The translations under genes and the position numbers were made by a program. Of a DNA stretch of 64,000 bases, positions 7,770 through 14,937 are shown in pieces. The notes beneath the pieces were generated by a model. That model saw only the letters and a list, made by a program, of their open reading frames with translations, had not been told where the DNA came from and did not search any database. Position 1 is the stretch's first letter. Each line of letters begins with the position of its first letter. Source of the DNA: Beijerinckia sp. 28-YEA-48 (GTDB lineage Bacteria; Pseudomonadota; Alphaproteobacteria; Rhizobiales; Beijerinckiaceae); NCBI RefSeq assembly GCF_900104955.1, contig NZ_FNSI01000001.1:5180001-5244000 (forward strand), given 5' to 3'.

Positions 7770-8420
7770 CTAAAACTCGACTTCGAGTTCCTCGATCTCT
7801 TCCGGTTCCGCCAGAGCGGAGTCGATCCACTCCTGCATCGCCGGCCAGGCGAGAATGCGGTCACGGAAACCGGCGCAAGTCTTGTCCAGCTTAACATCAT
7901 AGGTGATGAAGCGGGTGGCGACGGGCGCATACATGGCGTCGGCCATGGAAAACTCCCCGAACAGGAACGGCCCGCCATAGGTCTTCAGGCATTCGGTCCA
8001 GATGGTTTCGATGCGGGCGATGTCGGCTTGGGCCTTCGACCAGACTTTGAAATTGGGGAAGTGGCCGCGCAAATTCATCGGCAGGGCTGAGCGTAAGGCG
8101 CTGAAGCCGGAATGCATTTCGCCGCAAATGGAGCGGCAATGGGCACGCTTCGCCTGATCCTTAGGCAGAAGGCCTGCCTTTGGGGCGATCTCGTTGAGAA
8201 ACTCACCAATCGCCAAGGTGTCCCAAATCTTGATGCCATTGTGCTCAAGGCAAGGCACCAGGATCGAGGGCGAGAGCAGGAGAATCTCGGCGCGGGCGTC
8301 GAGATCGTCAGGCGCGACCATGATTTCCGTGAATGGTACGCCCGATTGCTTGGCCATCAGCCAGCCGCGCAACGACCAGGACGAGTAGTTTCTGCTGCTT
8401 AAGGTAAGGGTCGTGCGCAC
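7770..8420 (-). CDS. Glutathione S-transferase
   Basis: The 216-residue product is a GST: N-terminal thioredoxin fold with LTLSSRNYSSWSLRGWLMA and the ILVPCLEHNGIKIWDTLAI turn, then a helical domain with FLFGEFSMADAMYAPVATRF. The SRNYSSWSLR segment resembles YfcF/maleylacetoacetate isomerase-like and related bacterial GSTs, with Ser as likely catalytic residue. The preferred start is the GTG at 8420 with GGGAG upstream; an in-frame ATG at 8471 is possible but adds residues unlike the family. The gene is divergent from phaZ, with about 100 bases between them. Confidence 0.88.
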   Translation of the reverse strand: MRTTLTLSSRNYSSWSLRGWLMAKQSGVPFTEIMVAPDDLDARAEILLLSPSILVPCLEHNGIKIWDTLAIGEFLNEIAPKAGLLPKDQAKRAHCRSICGEMHSGFSALRSALPMNLRGHFPNFKVWSKAQADIARIETIWTECLKTYGGPFLFGEFSMADAMYAPVATRFITYDVKLDKTCAGFRDRILAWPAMQEWIDSALAEPEEIEELEVEF

Positions 8421-8524
8421 GATGCTCCCGCCTGTCTGAGCCCGATCAGGTCGGAATATCAATGCAATCACTATGCCATGGCATATGGCTTGCTTCGGTC
8501 TCGGTCCAACCGGGTGCCCAGGCG

Positions 8525-9736
8525 ATGTATCACTACTATCAAGCCTACGCCGATCTCACCGATCCGGTCCGGATGCTGGCGGCGAATGCCGAGCGCATCC
8601 TCACCACCTGGGGCAGCAATGTCACGGCGTCGCCGATCAAACGCATGGCGGCCTATTACGAGCTCGTGACCCTGGCCGGCTTCACGCATGCGCGGCCCGA
8701 TTATGGGATCAAGACGGTCAACGTGCGTGGCGAGACGAAGATGGTGAGCGAGACGGTCGTGCTCGACACGGATTTCTGCTCGCTGCTGCGCTTCACCCGC
8801 AAGGGTGGCGAGGACGCGCCGAAGGTGTTGCTGCTGGCGCCGATGTCCGGCCATTTCGCCACCTTGCTACGCGGCACAGTACGGACTTTGTTGAAGGACT
8901 ATCAGGTCTATCTTTCGGACTGGAAGAATGTCCGCGACATTCCCTTGGCCGCGGGCCCGTTCGATCTCGATGATTTTATCGAGCACATCATTCGTTTCAT
9001 CAAATTTCTGGGGCCGCAGTTGCATGTGATGGCGGTCTGTCAGCCGACGGTGCCGGCGCTCGCCGCTGTCGCGCTGATGGCGCAGGACAAGGATCCGGAC
9101 CAGCCCGCCAGCCTGACCTTGATGGCCGGGCCGATCGATACGCGGATATCACCAACGGTGGTGAACAAGCTGGCGACGGATCATCCGATCGAATGGTTCC
9201 GCGAAAAGCTTGTCGGCATCGTGCCCGGTAGCCTCAAGGGCAGCGGCCGCCTGGTCTATCCAGGCTTCCTGCAATTGGCGGCGTTTATGAGCATGAACCT
9301 CGAACGCCATGCGAAATCCTTCGCCGATCTGTTCAAGCATCGTCTTGAAGGCGAGTTCGAGAAGGCCGACACGATCCGCGATTTCTACAAGGAATATTTC
9401 GCTATCATGGATCTGAGCGGCGAGTTCTATCTGCAGACGATCAAGAGCGTGTTTCAGGATGCGGCACTGGCGCAGGGCCAGCTCTCCTATCGCGGTCGTT
9501 TGATTGAGCCGCAGGCGATCAAACGCACGTTTCTGCTGACGGTCGAGGGTGAGCGCGATGACATTTGCGCCATCGGCCAGACCCTGGCGGCGCATGATCT
9601 GTGTTCAGGTCTGCGGCCCTATATGAAATCCCATCACATGGAGCCGGGCGCCGGCCATTACGGCGTCTTCAACGGCAAGCGCTGGGACAATCGCATCTAT
9701 CCCAAGGTGCGCGATCATATTCAGGGTAGCGTTTAA
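8525..9736 (+). CDS. phaZ: Intracellular polyhydroxyalkanoate depolymerase
   Basis: The 403-residue protein matches the intracellular PHA depolymerase family (PhaZ), alpha/beta-hydrolases that mobilise PHB granules. The start MYHYYQAYADLTDPVR and the segments KVLLLAPMSGHFATLLRGTV, VYLSDWKNVRDIPL, HVMAVCQPTVPALAAVALM and PGAGHYGVFNGKRW are family hallmarks. The nucleophile elbow carries Cys172 (AVCQP) in place of Ser, as in the Ralstonia PhaZ1 group; the catalytic His is in GAGHYG. The gene overlaps the convergent CcdA gene by four bases. It implies that the organism stores PHA. Confidence 0.95.
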   Translation: MYHYYQAYADLTDPVRMLAANAERILTTWGSNVTASPIKRMAAYYELVTLAGFTHARPDYGIKTVNVRGETKMVSETVVLDTDFCSLLRFTRKGGEDAPKVLLLAPMSGHFATLLRGTVRTLLKDYQVYLSDWKNVRDIPLAAGPFDLDDFIEHIIRFIKFLGPQLHVMAVCQPTVPALAAVALMAQDKDPDQPASLTLMAGPIDTRISPTVVNKLATDHPIEWFREKLVGIVPGSLKGSGRLVYPGFLQLAAFMSMNLERHAKSFADLFKHRLEGEFEKADTIRDFYKEYFAIMDLSGEFYLQTIKSVFQDAALAQGQLSYRGRLIEPQAIKRTFLLTVEGERDDICAIGQTLAAHDLCSGLRPYMKSHHMEPGAGHYGVFNGKRWDNRIYPKVRDHIQGSV

Positions 9737-10449
9737 AAACGTGTCGTCAGATCGGTCAGCCATTGTGGTGAGACGTTGACGAGAAAGGTCTCGATGCGCT
9801 TGTCGATGCCGGTCAAGACAGCGAGGCCGGCAACAATCAGAACTAGGCCGAAGACGATCTTGAGCACGCCACCGCTGCCGCGTAGGCGATCGCGCCAGGC
9901 GAGCAGGGATTGGCGAGAGGCAAAGCCGAGCAGGGCCAGCGGCAGACCGGCACCGATGCCAAACACAATCATGGTGAGAGCCACCATGCCGAGGTTCTCG
10001 CCGCGTGCGGCGAGAATGCTGGCGGCGCCCAGTGTCGGGCCGACACAGGGTGACCAGACCGCGCCAAGCAGCAGGCCGACGCCGAACTGACCGGCGAGGC
10101 CAGACGTCGAGAAGCCGCCAAAGCGCGTTTCCGCCCAATTGGACACCGGACCGGCGGCGGTCGCGAGCCGCATTTGGGCCGCCGGCACCATCAGGACGAG
10201 GCCGATGATGACGAGCAGAATGGCGGCGGCGTTGCGGAAGAAGTCAGCGTCGATATCGAGAGCGAAGCCGAACAAGGCGACGAACAGGCCAAGCAGCGTG
10301 AACGACAATGTCAGCCCTGCCGCCAGAACCAGTGGTCCCAACCGATGTTGCGACGCCGCGGCGCCGAGAACGACCGGCAACAGGGGTAATACGCAGGGCG
10401 ACAGAAGGGTGAGCAGGCCGGCGATGAAGGCAAGCGCGAGGGATGTCAC
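9733..10449 (-). CDS. CcdA-family thiol-disulfide transport membrane protein
   Basis: The 238-residue protein has six predicted membrane segments and the CcdA/DsbD-beta signatures: LLSPCVLPLLPVVLGAAA in helix 1 and GAVWSPCVGPTLGAA in helix 4, each with the Pro-flanked Cys used to shuttle electrons from cytosolic thioredoxin across the membrane. It follows a periplasmic thioredoxin-like gene by 13 bases, so the two probably form a reducing relay to the periplasm. No cytochrome c maturation genes are nearby, so the target is open. Confidence 0.92.
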   Translation of the reverse strand: MTSLALAFIAGLLTLLSPCVLPLLPVVLGAAASQHRLGPLVLAAGLTLSFTLLGLFVALFGFALDIDADFFRNAAAILLVIIGLVLMVPAAQMRLATAAGPVSNWAETRFGGFSTSGLAGQFGVGLLLGAVWSPCVGPTLGAASILAARGENLGMVALTMIVFGIGAGLPLALLGFASRQSLLAWRDRLRGSGGVLKIVFGLVLIVAGLAVLTGIDKRIETFLVNVSPQWLTDLTTRF

Positions 10450-10462
10450 GCAATCTCCCCGC

Positions 10463-10861
10463 TCAGAGTGCGGTCTGCAACAAAGCGTCCAGCGACATCG
10501 GATCGGTAATGCCGGTCGAGCGTTGCATCTCGTCGGTGCCGGTGAAGCTGATATAGGTCGATTGATGGGTGACGCGGAATTTCTTCAGCACGTCTTTTTG
10601 GCTGTCGAAGTCGACCATGAAGATCAGCAGCTTGTCGTATTCCGGCTTCTTCTCCAGCTCCTTCATGACGACCTTCTGCTTGGCGCAGATCGGGCACCAC
10701 GGCGCGTGGACTTCGATGACGATCGATCTGCCAGCCTTTTGCGCGGCGAGAAAAGCCTCTTCCGTATAGGGCTGACGTTCCGTCGCCCAAGCTGGCACCA
10801 TGGTGGCGAGGAGGCCGCAGGCGGCCGACAGGAGGGCGGTGCGACGTGAGAGTATGATCAT
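10463..10861 (-). CDS. Exported thioredoxin-like protein
   Basis: The 132-residue product has a signal peptide (MIILSRRTALLSAACGLLAT, cleavage near AWA-T at residue 27) with an SRR start that could also be Tat-compatible. It is followed by a thioredoxin fold with the active site APWCPICAKQ, a VDFDSQKDVLKKFRV central strand and the THQSTYISF cis-region, which has Ser-Thr where most thioredoxins have cis-Pro. The start at 10861 has GAGCGAGG upstream. It lies in front of the CcdA gene and probably receives electrons from it. Confidence 0.9.
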   Translation of the reverse strand: MIILSRRTALLSAACGLLATMVPAWATERQPYTEEAFLAAQKAGRSIVIEVHAPWCPICAKQKVVMKELEKKPEYDKLLIFMVDFDSQKDVLKKFRVTHQSTYISFTGTDEMQRSTGITDPMSLDALLQTAL

Positions 10862-10998
10862 GTGTCCTCGCTCTGTCCCGGCAAGATAGCATGCCGCCCC
10901 GGTCCGTCCAGGATGCGCAGGCATGGATCAAGCGATGTTGAATGATGAGGATTTGCGGTTGCTTAGCTTCCCTCGCACAGCGACGAAGCCATCCAATT

Positions 10999-12030
10999 TC
11001 ATTCGACGAGTTTTTTCAGCCGTTCGGCCAAAGGCTTCGGCGTTGCCAGCGCCGTTGTCACGAGGCTCTGCAAGTCCTGCCCGATGACCGGATCGATCTC
11101 GATCTTCAGGCTCTCGGCCTCCTGGCGAAATTCCCCATCCTGGAAGATGGCGCGATAGGCGGCGATGAGCGCCGCCAAGCGGTCGGCGGGAATGCCGGGT
11201 GTGCCGACGAGCGGGCGGCCGAGTTCAGACCCGGTCGCTAGCAATGCGAAAATCTTGCGATCGTCGGCATCGCGGGCAAGGTCCATGAGGAGCGGCGCGT
11301 CGGTGAAGCCTTCTGGCTTGTTCAAGGCCGACTGCACCAGGAAGATGATGTTCTTGTTGGCGATCCAATTCGGATTGGTCACCTTCCACGATGTCAGCGT
11401 ATTCCAGCGCCCCATGGATTCGCCGTGTTCCATGGCGAGATTGATCTGCGCGCCGCCGGGATAGCCGGGCACAATCTTGATCTTGGTGCCGAGCAAAGCG
11501 TTCATCACGGTTGGCACCATGACGCTGGACGATCCAGCGCCGCTGGCGCCGAGAACGAATTCGCGCTTCGTCATCTCATCCCAGCTTTTGATGCCGGTGG
11601 TGTGCCAGGCGACGAGACTTTCCTGGGTGCGCGAGATCGTGCCGATCCAATTGAACCGGCCGGCGTCGAAGCGCACGGCCTGGTCGCCGAGCACCTGGCT
11701 CAAAGGCAGGCTCGACACCATGATGCCAAGCGACGTGCCGTCCTTGGGCGCAACATTGTAAAGATAATTCGCGGCGACAAGGCCGCCGCCGCCCGTCATG
11801 CTCTGATGGATCACCGTCGGCTGGCCGGGCAGGTGGCGGCCGAGAAAGCGGCTGATCAATCTGCCGTGAATGTCATATTCACCGCCAGCCGAAGCCCAAT
11901 TGATGATGCGAATTGTATTGCCGCGATAGAAATCGGCAACGGGATCAGCTTGGGCAGTTGTCGCCGCGATATTGGCCATGGTCGCGGCCAAGATCGCGGA
12001 TAAGAACATAGCTCCGCCATTCAAGCGCAT
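10999..12030 (-). CDS. Substrate-binding protein, Bug/TctC family
   Basis: The 343-residue protein has a signal peptide ending near TAQA-D (residue 28) and the family pattern DFYRGNTIRIINWASAGGEYDIHGRL, GQPTVIHQSMTGGGGLVAANYLYNVAPKDG and PGIPADRLAALIAAY. GGAGG lies a few bases before the ATG at 12030. The binding-loop region differs from the paralogue at 5132-6196, so the ligands probably differ. No tctAB genes are present nearby. Its terminus-proximal gene neighbour is an unrelated small hydrolase on the same strand, 36 bases upstream of this start. Confidence 0.92.
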   Translation of the reverse strand: MRLNGGAMFLSAILAATMANIAATTAQADPVADFYRGNTIRIINWASAGGEYDIHGRLISRFLGRHLPGQPTVIHQSMTGGGGLVAANYLYNVAPKDGTSLGIMVSSLPLSQVLGDQAVRFDAGRFNWIGTISRTQESLVAWHTTGIKSWDEMTKREFVLGASGAGSSSVMVPTVMNALLGTKIKIVPGYPGGAQINLAMEHGESMGRWNTLTSWKVTNPNWIANKNIIFLVQSALNKPEGFTDAPLLMDLARDADDRKIFALLATGSELGRPLVGTPGIPADRLAALIAAYRAIFQDGEFRQEAESLKIEIDPVIGQDLQSLVTTALATPKPLAERLKKLVE

Positions 12031-12066
12031 TATGTTTCCTCCCAACTTTATTTGTTGGGCCGGAGG

Positions 12067-12618
12067 CTACAGTGTCTTCAGAAAGCCAGCAAATCGTATC
12101 AAGCCTTCAGGCCAAGGACCGTGGCCGGACTCCGCGTTGATGTGTCCGGCGTTGCCGGCATCGGCGATGGTCGAGCCCCAGTCTTGCGCCATGGCCTCGC
12201 TTTCGTCGAAGGTCGCGTAAGGATCATCGCGGCTTGCCACCAGCACCGAGGGGAAGGGCAGCGGCGTTGAGGGCATCGCACCGAAACGCGGATCGACTTC
12301 CGGCAAGGTCGCGAGGACGCGCGTTGATGGCGGTGCGACCAGGTAGGCGGCGGTGACGCTGCTGTTCTCCAATCGCTGTGCCGCATGGGCGATCGACAAA
12401 GCGCCAAGCGAATGGCCGACCAGGATGACGGGCCGTTCGCACCGGGTCGCCGCGTCGGTGATGCGCGCGATCCAATCGTCGTAATTGGGCTCGTTCCAGT
12501 TGGCCTGTTCGATACGGCGTGCGGTGGAAAGCTTTTCCACCCAGCGCGCATACCAGTGATCGGGGCTGCCGCCGCCGAGGCCGGGGGCGATCAGGATGTC
12601 GAGGTCGGAGAGTTTCAG
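12067..12618 (-). CDS. RBBP9/YdeN-type alpha/beta hydrolase, unusual start
   Basis: The frame encodes a small serine hydrolase of the RBBP9/YdeN family: ILIAPGLGGGSPDHWYARW at the N-terminus, nucleophile elbow LVGHSLGALS, the acid in VASRDDPYA and the His in the GHINAESGHG stretch. The conserved N-terminus is in frame, but no ATG, GTG or TTG lies between it and the preceding in-frame TGA. The nearest candidate is CTG at 12616-12618, with GGAAAGG upstream; a GTG at 12540 would delete the first conserved strand. So either a CTG start is used, or the 5' end is damaged. I give the CTG version (183 codons). Confidence 0.75.
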   Translation of the reverse strand: MKLSDLDILIAPGLGGGSPDHWYARWVEKLSTARRIEQANWNEPNYDDWIARITDAATRCERPVILVGHSLGALSIAHAAQRLENSSVTAAYLVAPPSTRVLATLPEVDPRFGAMPSTPLPFPSVLVASRDDPYATFDESEAMAQDWGSTIADAGNAGHINAESGHGPWPEGLIRFAGFLKTL

Positions 12619-12715
12619 TCGCTTGGCCTTTCCAAAATTGGGATCGCTTATTAGTGAGCGTGGGCCCCGCGCTGGTCAACCATAAGCATGGTGCCTTATC
12701 AGGCCTGCTTCTTGT

Positions 12716-13222
12716 ATGAGGGCGTTTGAGGGGCGGTTTCTGCGCGAGCCGGTGTTCGCGTTATTTAGGGAATGGTCGCGGATGCGCAAGATCGTGGTGG
12801 CGGCGGTTGGTGGCGGGCTGGGGATCCTGTTGATGATCCTGCTCGGCCATGAGGTCGGGTTGGAACTGGCGCTGGTGCCGTTCACCACGTCGATCGTGCT
12901 GGTCATGTCGGCGCCGGAGACGCCCTTCGCCAAGCCGCTGAATATTTTCGGCGGCCATGTGATTTCGGCCCTGTGCGGGCTCGCGGTGGTCAAGCTGTGT
13001 GGCGACGGCGTCTGGTTTTCGGCGCTCGCCGTGGGTCTCGCCATCGCCGTCATGCTGGCGACCGACACCATGCATCCGCCAGCTGGCATCAACGCGCTGT
13101 TGATGGTCGTGGCGCACCCGCCCTGGACCTTCGTGCTGATGCCGGTGGCGGCCGGGGCGCTGATCCTGGTGGCGTTCAGTTGGGCCTATCAGAAGGCGAC
13201 GCGGGCCGTCGCGGGCGGCTAG
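12716..13222 (+). CDS. HPP-family integral membrane protein
   Basis: The 168-residue protein has four hydrophobic segments and the HPP motif of the family in DTMHPPAGINALL (near residue 122), preceded by APETPFAKPLNIFGGHVISAL, also diagnostic. HPP-domain proteins are inner-membrane proteins; some cyanobacterial members transport nitrite, most are uncharacterised. Possible starts are the ATG at 12716 and an internal ATG at the end of the cytoplasmic N-terminal stretch; the first is kept because that stretch is normal for the family. It converges on purB. Confidence 0.9.
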   Translation: MRAFEGRFLREPVFALFREWSRMRKIVVAAVGGGLGILLMILLGHEVGLELALVPFTTSIVLVMSAPETPFAKPLNIFGGHVISALCGLAVVKLCGDGVWFSALAVGLAIAVMLATDTMHPPAGINALLMVVAHPPWTFVLMPVAAGALILVAFSWAYQKATRAVAGG

Positions 13223-13243
13223 GCCGCCCGCTGGTCTTTCTCG

Positions 13244-14551
13244 TCAGGCTTCGCCGAACACGCGCTTGAAGATCGTGTCGACGTGCTTGAGGTGGTAGCC
13301 GAGGTCGAACAATTCCTCGAGCTCGGCGGCGCTTAGCTTCGCCGCCACGTCCTTGTCGGCCTTGAGCAGGGTGAGGAAATCACCCTCGCCGCGCCACACC
13401 GGCATGGCGTTGCGCTGGACATAGGCATAGGCGTCTTCGCGCGACACGCCCTTCTGGGTCAGCGCCAGCAGCACGCGCTGGGAATGAACGAGGCCGCCGA
13501 GGCGGTCGAGGTTCTTCTGCATATTGGCGGGATAGACGATCAGCTTGTCGACGACGCCCGTCAGGCGCGCCAAGGCGAAATCGAGGGTCACCGTCGCGTC
13601 CGGGCCGATCATGCGTTCGACCGAGGAATGCGAAATATCGCGCTCGTGCCAGAGCGCCACGTTTTCCATGGCGGGCGTGACCATGCCGCGCACCAGGCGG
13701 GCGAGGCCGGTGAGGTTTTCGGTCAGCACCGGATTGCGCTTGTGCGGCATCGCCGAGGAGCCCTTCTGGCCCTCGGAGAAGAATTCCTCCGCTTCCAGCA
13801 CTTCGGTGCGCTGCAGATGGCGGATCTCGGTCGCCAGGCGCTCGATGCAGGAGGCGACGACGCCCAGGGTGGCGAAATACATGGCATGGCGGTCGCGCGG
13901 GATGACCTGGGTCGAGACCGGCTCAGGCGTCAGGCCCAATTTGGCCGCCACATGCTCTTCGATGCGCGGGTCGATATTGGCGAAGGTGCCGACGGCGCCG
14001 GAAATGGCACAGGTCGCCACTTCCTTGCGGGCGGCGACGAGCCGCTCGCGGCAACGGGAGAATTCCGCATAGGCCTGGGCCATTTTCAGACCGAAGGTGA
14101 CCGGTTCGGCGTGGATGCCGTGGGAGCGGCCGATGGTCGGCGTCATTTTGTGCTCGAAGGCGCGCTTCTTGATCGCGGCGAGCAGGGCGTCGACATCGGC
14201 GATCATGAGATCGGCGGCGCGCACGAGCTGGACGTTCAGGCAGGTGTCGAGCACGTCCGAGGAGGTCATGCCCTGGTGGACGAAGCGCGAATCAGGGCCG
14301 ATGAATTCGGCCAGATGGGTGAGGAAGGCGATGACGTCGTGCTTGGTCACGCGCTCGATTTCGTCGATGCGGGCGACGTCGAAGGTGACGTTGCCGGCGC
14401 GTTCCCAGATCGCCTTGGCGCTTTCCTTGGGGATGACGCCGATTTCGGCGAGAGCGTCGCAGGCATGGGCCTCGATCTCGAACCAGATGCGGAACCGGGT
14501 CTGCGGGTCCCAGATTTTAACCATTTCGGGGCGCGAATAGCGGGGGATCAT
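13244..14551 (-). CDS. purB: Adenylosuccinate lyase
   Basis: The 435-residue protein is a member of the fumarase/aspartase superfamily with the signature GSSAMPHKRNP near residue 262. MIPRYSRPEMVKIWDP at the start and MTSSDVLDTCLNVQL and GRSHGIHAEPVTFG (catalytic His region) identify PurB, which cleaves SAICAR and adenylosuccinate in purine synthesis. The length equals that of alphaproteobacterial PurB. It is divergent from carB with about 390 bases between starts, so nucleotide-synthesis genes of both kinds share this region. Confidence 0.97.
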   Translation of the reverse strand: MIPRYSRPEMVKIWDPQTRFRIWFEIEAHACDALAEIGVIPKESAKAIWERAGNVTFDVARIDEIERVTKHDVIAFLTHLAEFIGPDSRFVHQGMTSSDVLDTCLNVQLVRAADLMIADVDALLAAIKKRAFEHKMTPTIGRSHGIHAEPVTFGLKMAQAYAEFSRCRERLVAARKEVATCAISGAVGTFANIDPRIEEHVAAKLGLTPEPVSTQVIPRDRHAMYFATLGVVASCIERLATEIRHLQRTEVLEAEEFFSEGQKGSSAMPHKRNPVLTENLTGLARLVRGMVTPAMENVALWHERDISHSSVERMIGPDATVTLDFALARLTGVVDKLIVYPANMQKNLDRLGGLVHSQRVLLALTQKGVSREDAYAYVQRNAMPVWRGEGDFLTLLKADKDVAAKLSAAELEELFDLGYHLKHVDTIFKRVFGEA

Positions 14552-14937
14552 GTGGAGAGGCCAGCCGTTGTGAGGGCGTCACGAGGACGCGGAAGGGGCA
14601 AAAAGGTCGCCTAACACGGTCTATAGGCCGGCGAAACCCCGTTAAACCCGGCTCGGTCGAACAAAGGGGTTGTGGCCAAGGGAAAGAATGACCACCTTTC
14701 CGTGGCAAAACGCCTCGTAAGGCTTCCCCCGGCGCGGATATTGGGCTAATCAACCGCCACTTTCGAGCCGGGCGGCCCTGCTCGAAGCCCCATCAGGGTT
14801 CACGCCCATAGCGGGATTTCGCGAGGACGCGCTCCGGCCTTTTGGCCGATAGCGCGGCCTTTTTTTGTGTGTGCAGATTTGGCCCCCAGGGGCCACCCGA
14901 TGTGCCGCTCGCGGCGCCGGGAGCCAGACGGACGGAC
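14552..14937. other. Divergent purB-carB intergenic region
   Basis: This 386-base region must hold promoters for purB (minus) and carB (plus). I find no open frame with coding features. Its clearest element is a GC-rich hairpin with a T-run in the carB leader (listed separately). No obvious -35/-10 pair stands out on either strand, so promoter positions are left open. Confidence 0.5.
14829..14866 (+). terminator. Terminator-like hairpin in the carB leader
   Basis: GCGCT (14829-14833) and AGCGC (14851-14855) enclose an inner stem CGGCC-TTTT-GGCCG; GGCC and seven T (14860-14866) follow. It reads as an intrinsic terminator on the plus strand, but the only plus-strand gene it could serve is carB, whose ATG is 71 bases downstream. 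It could therefore act as an attenuator, or end stray transcripts before carB. Confidence 0.55.
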
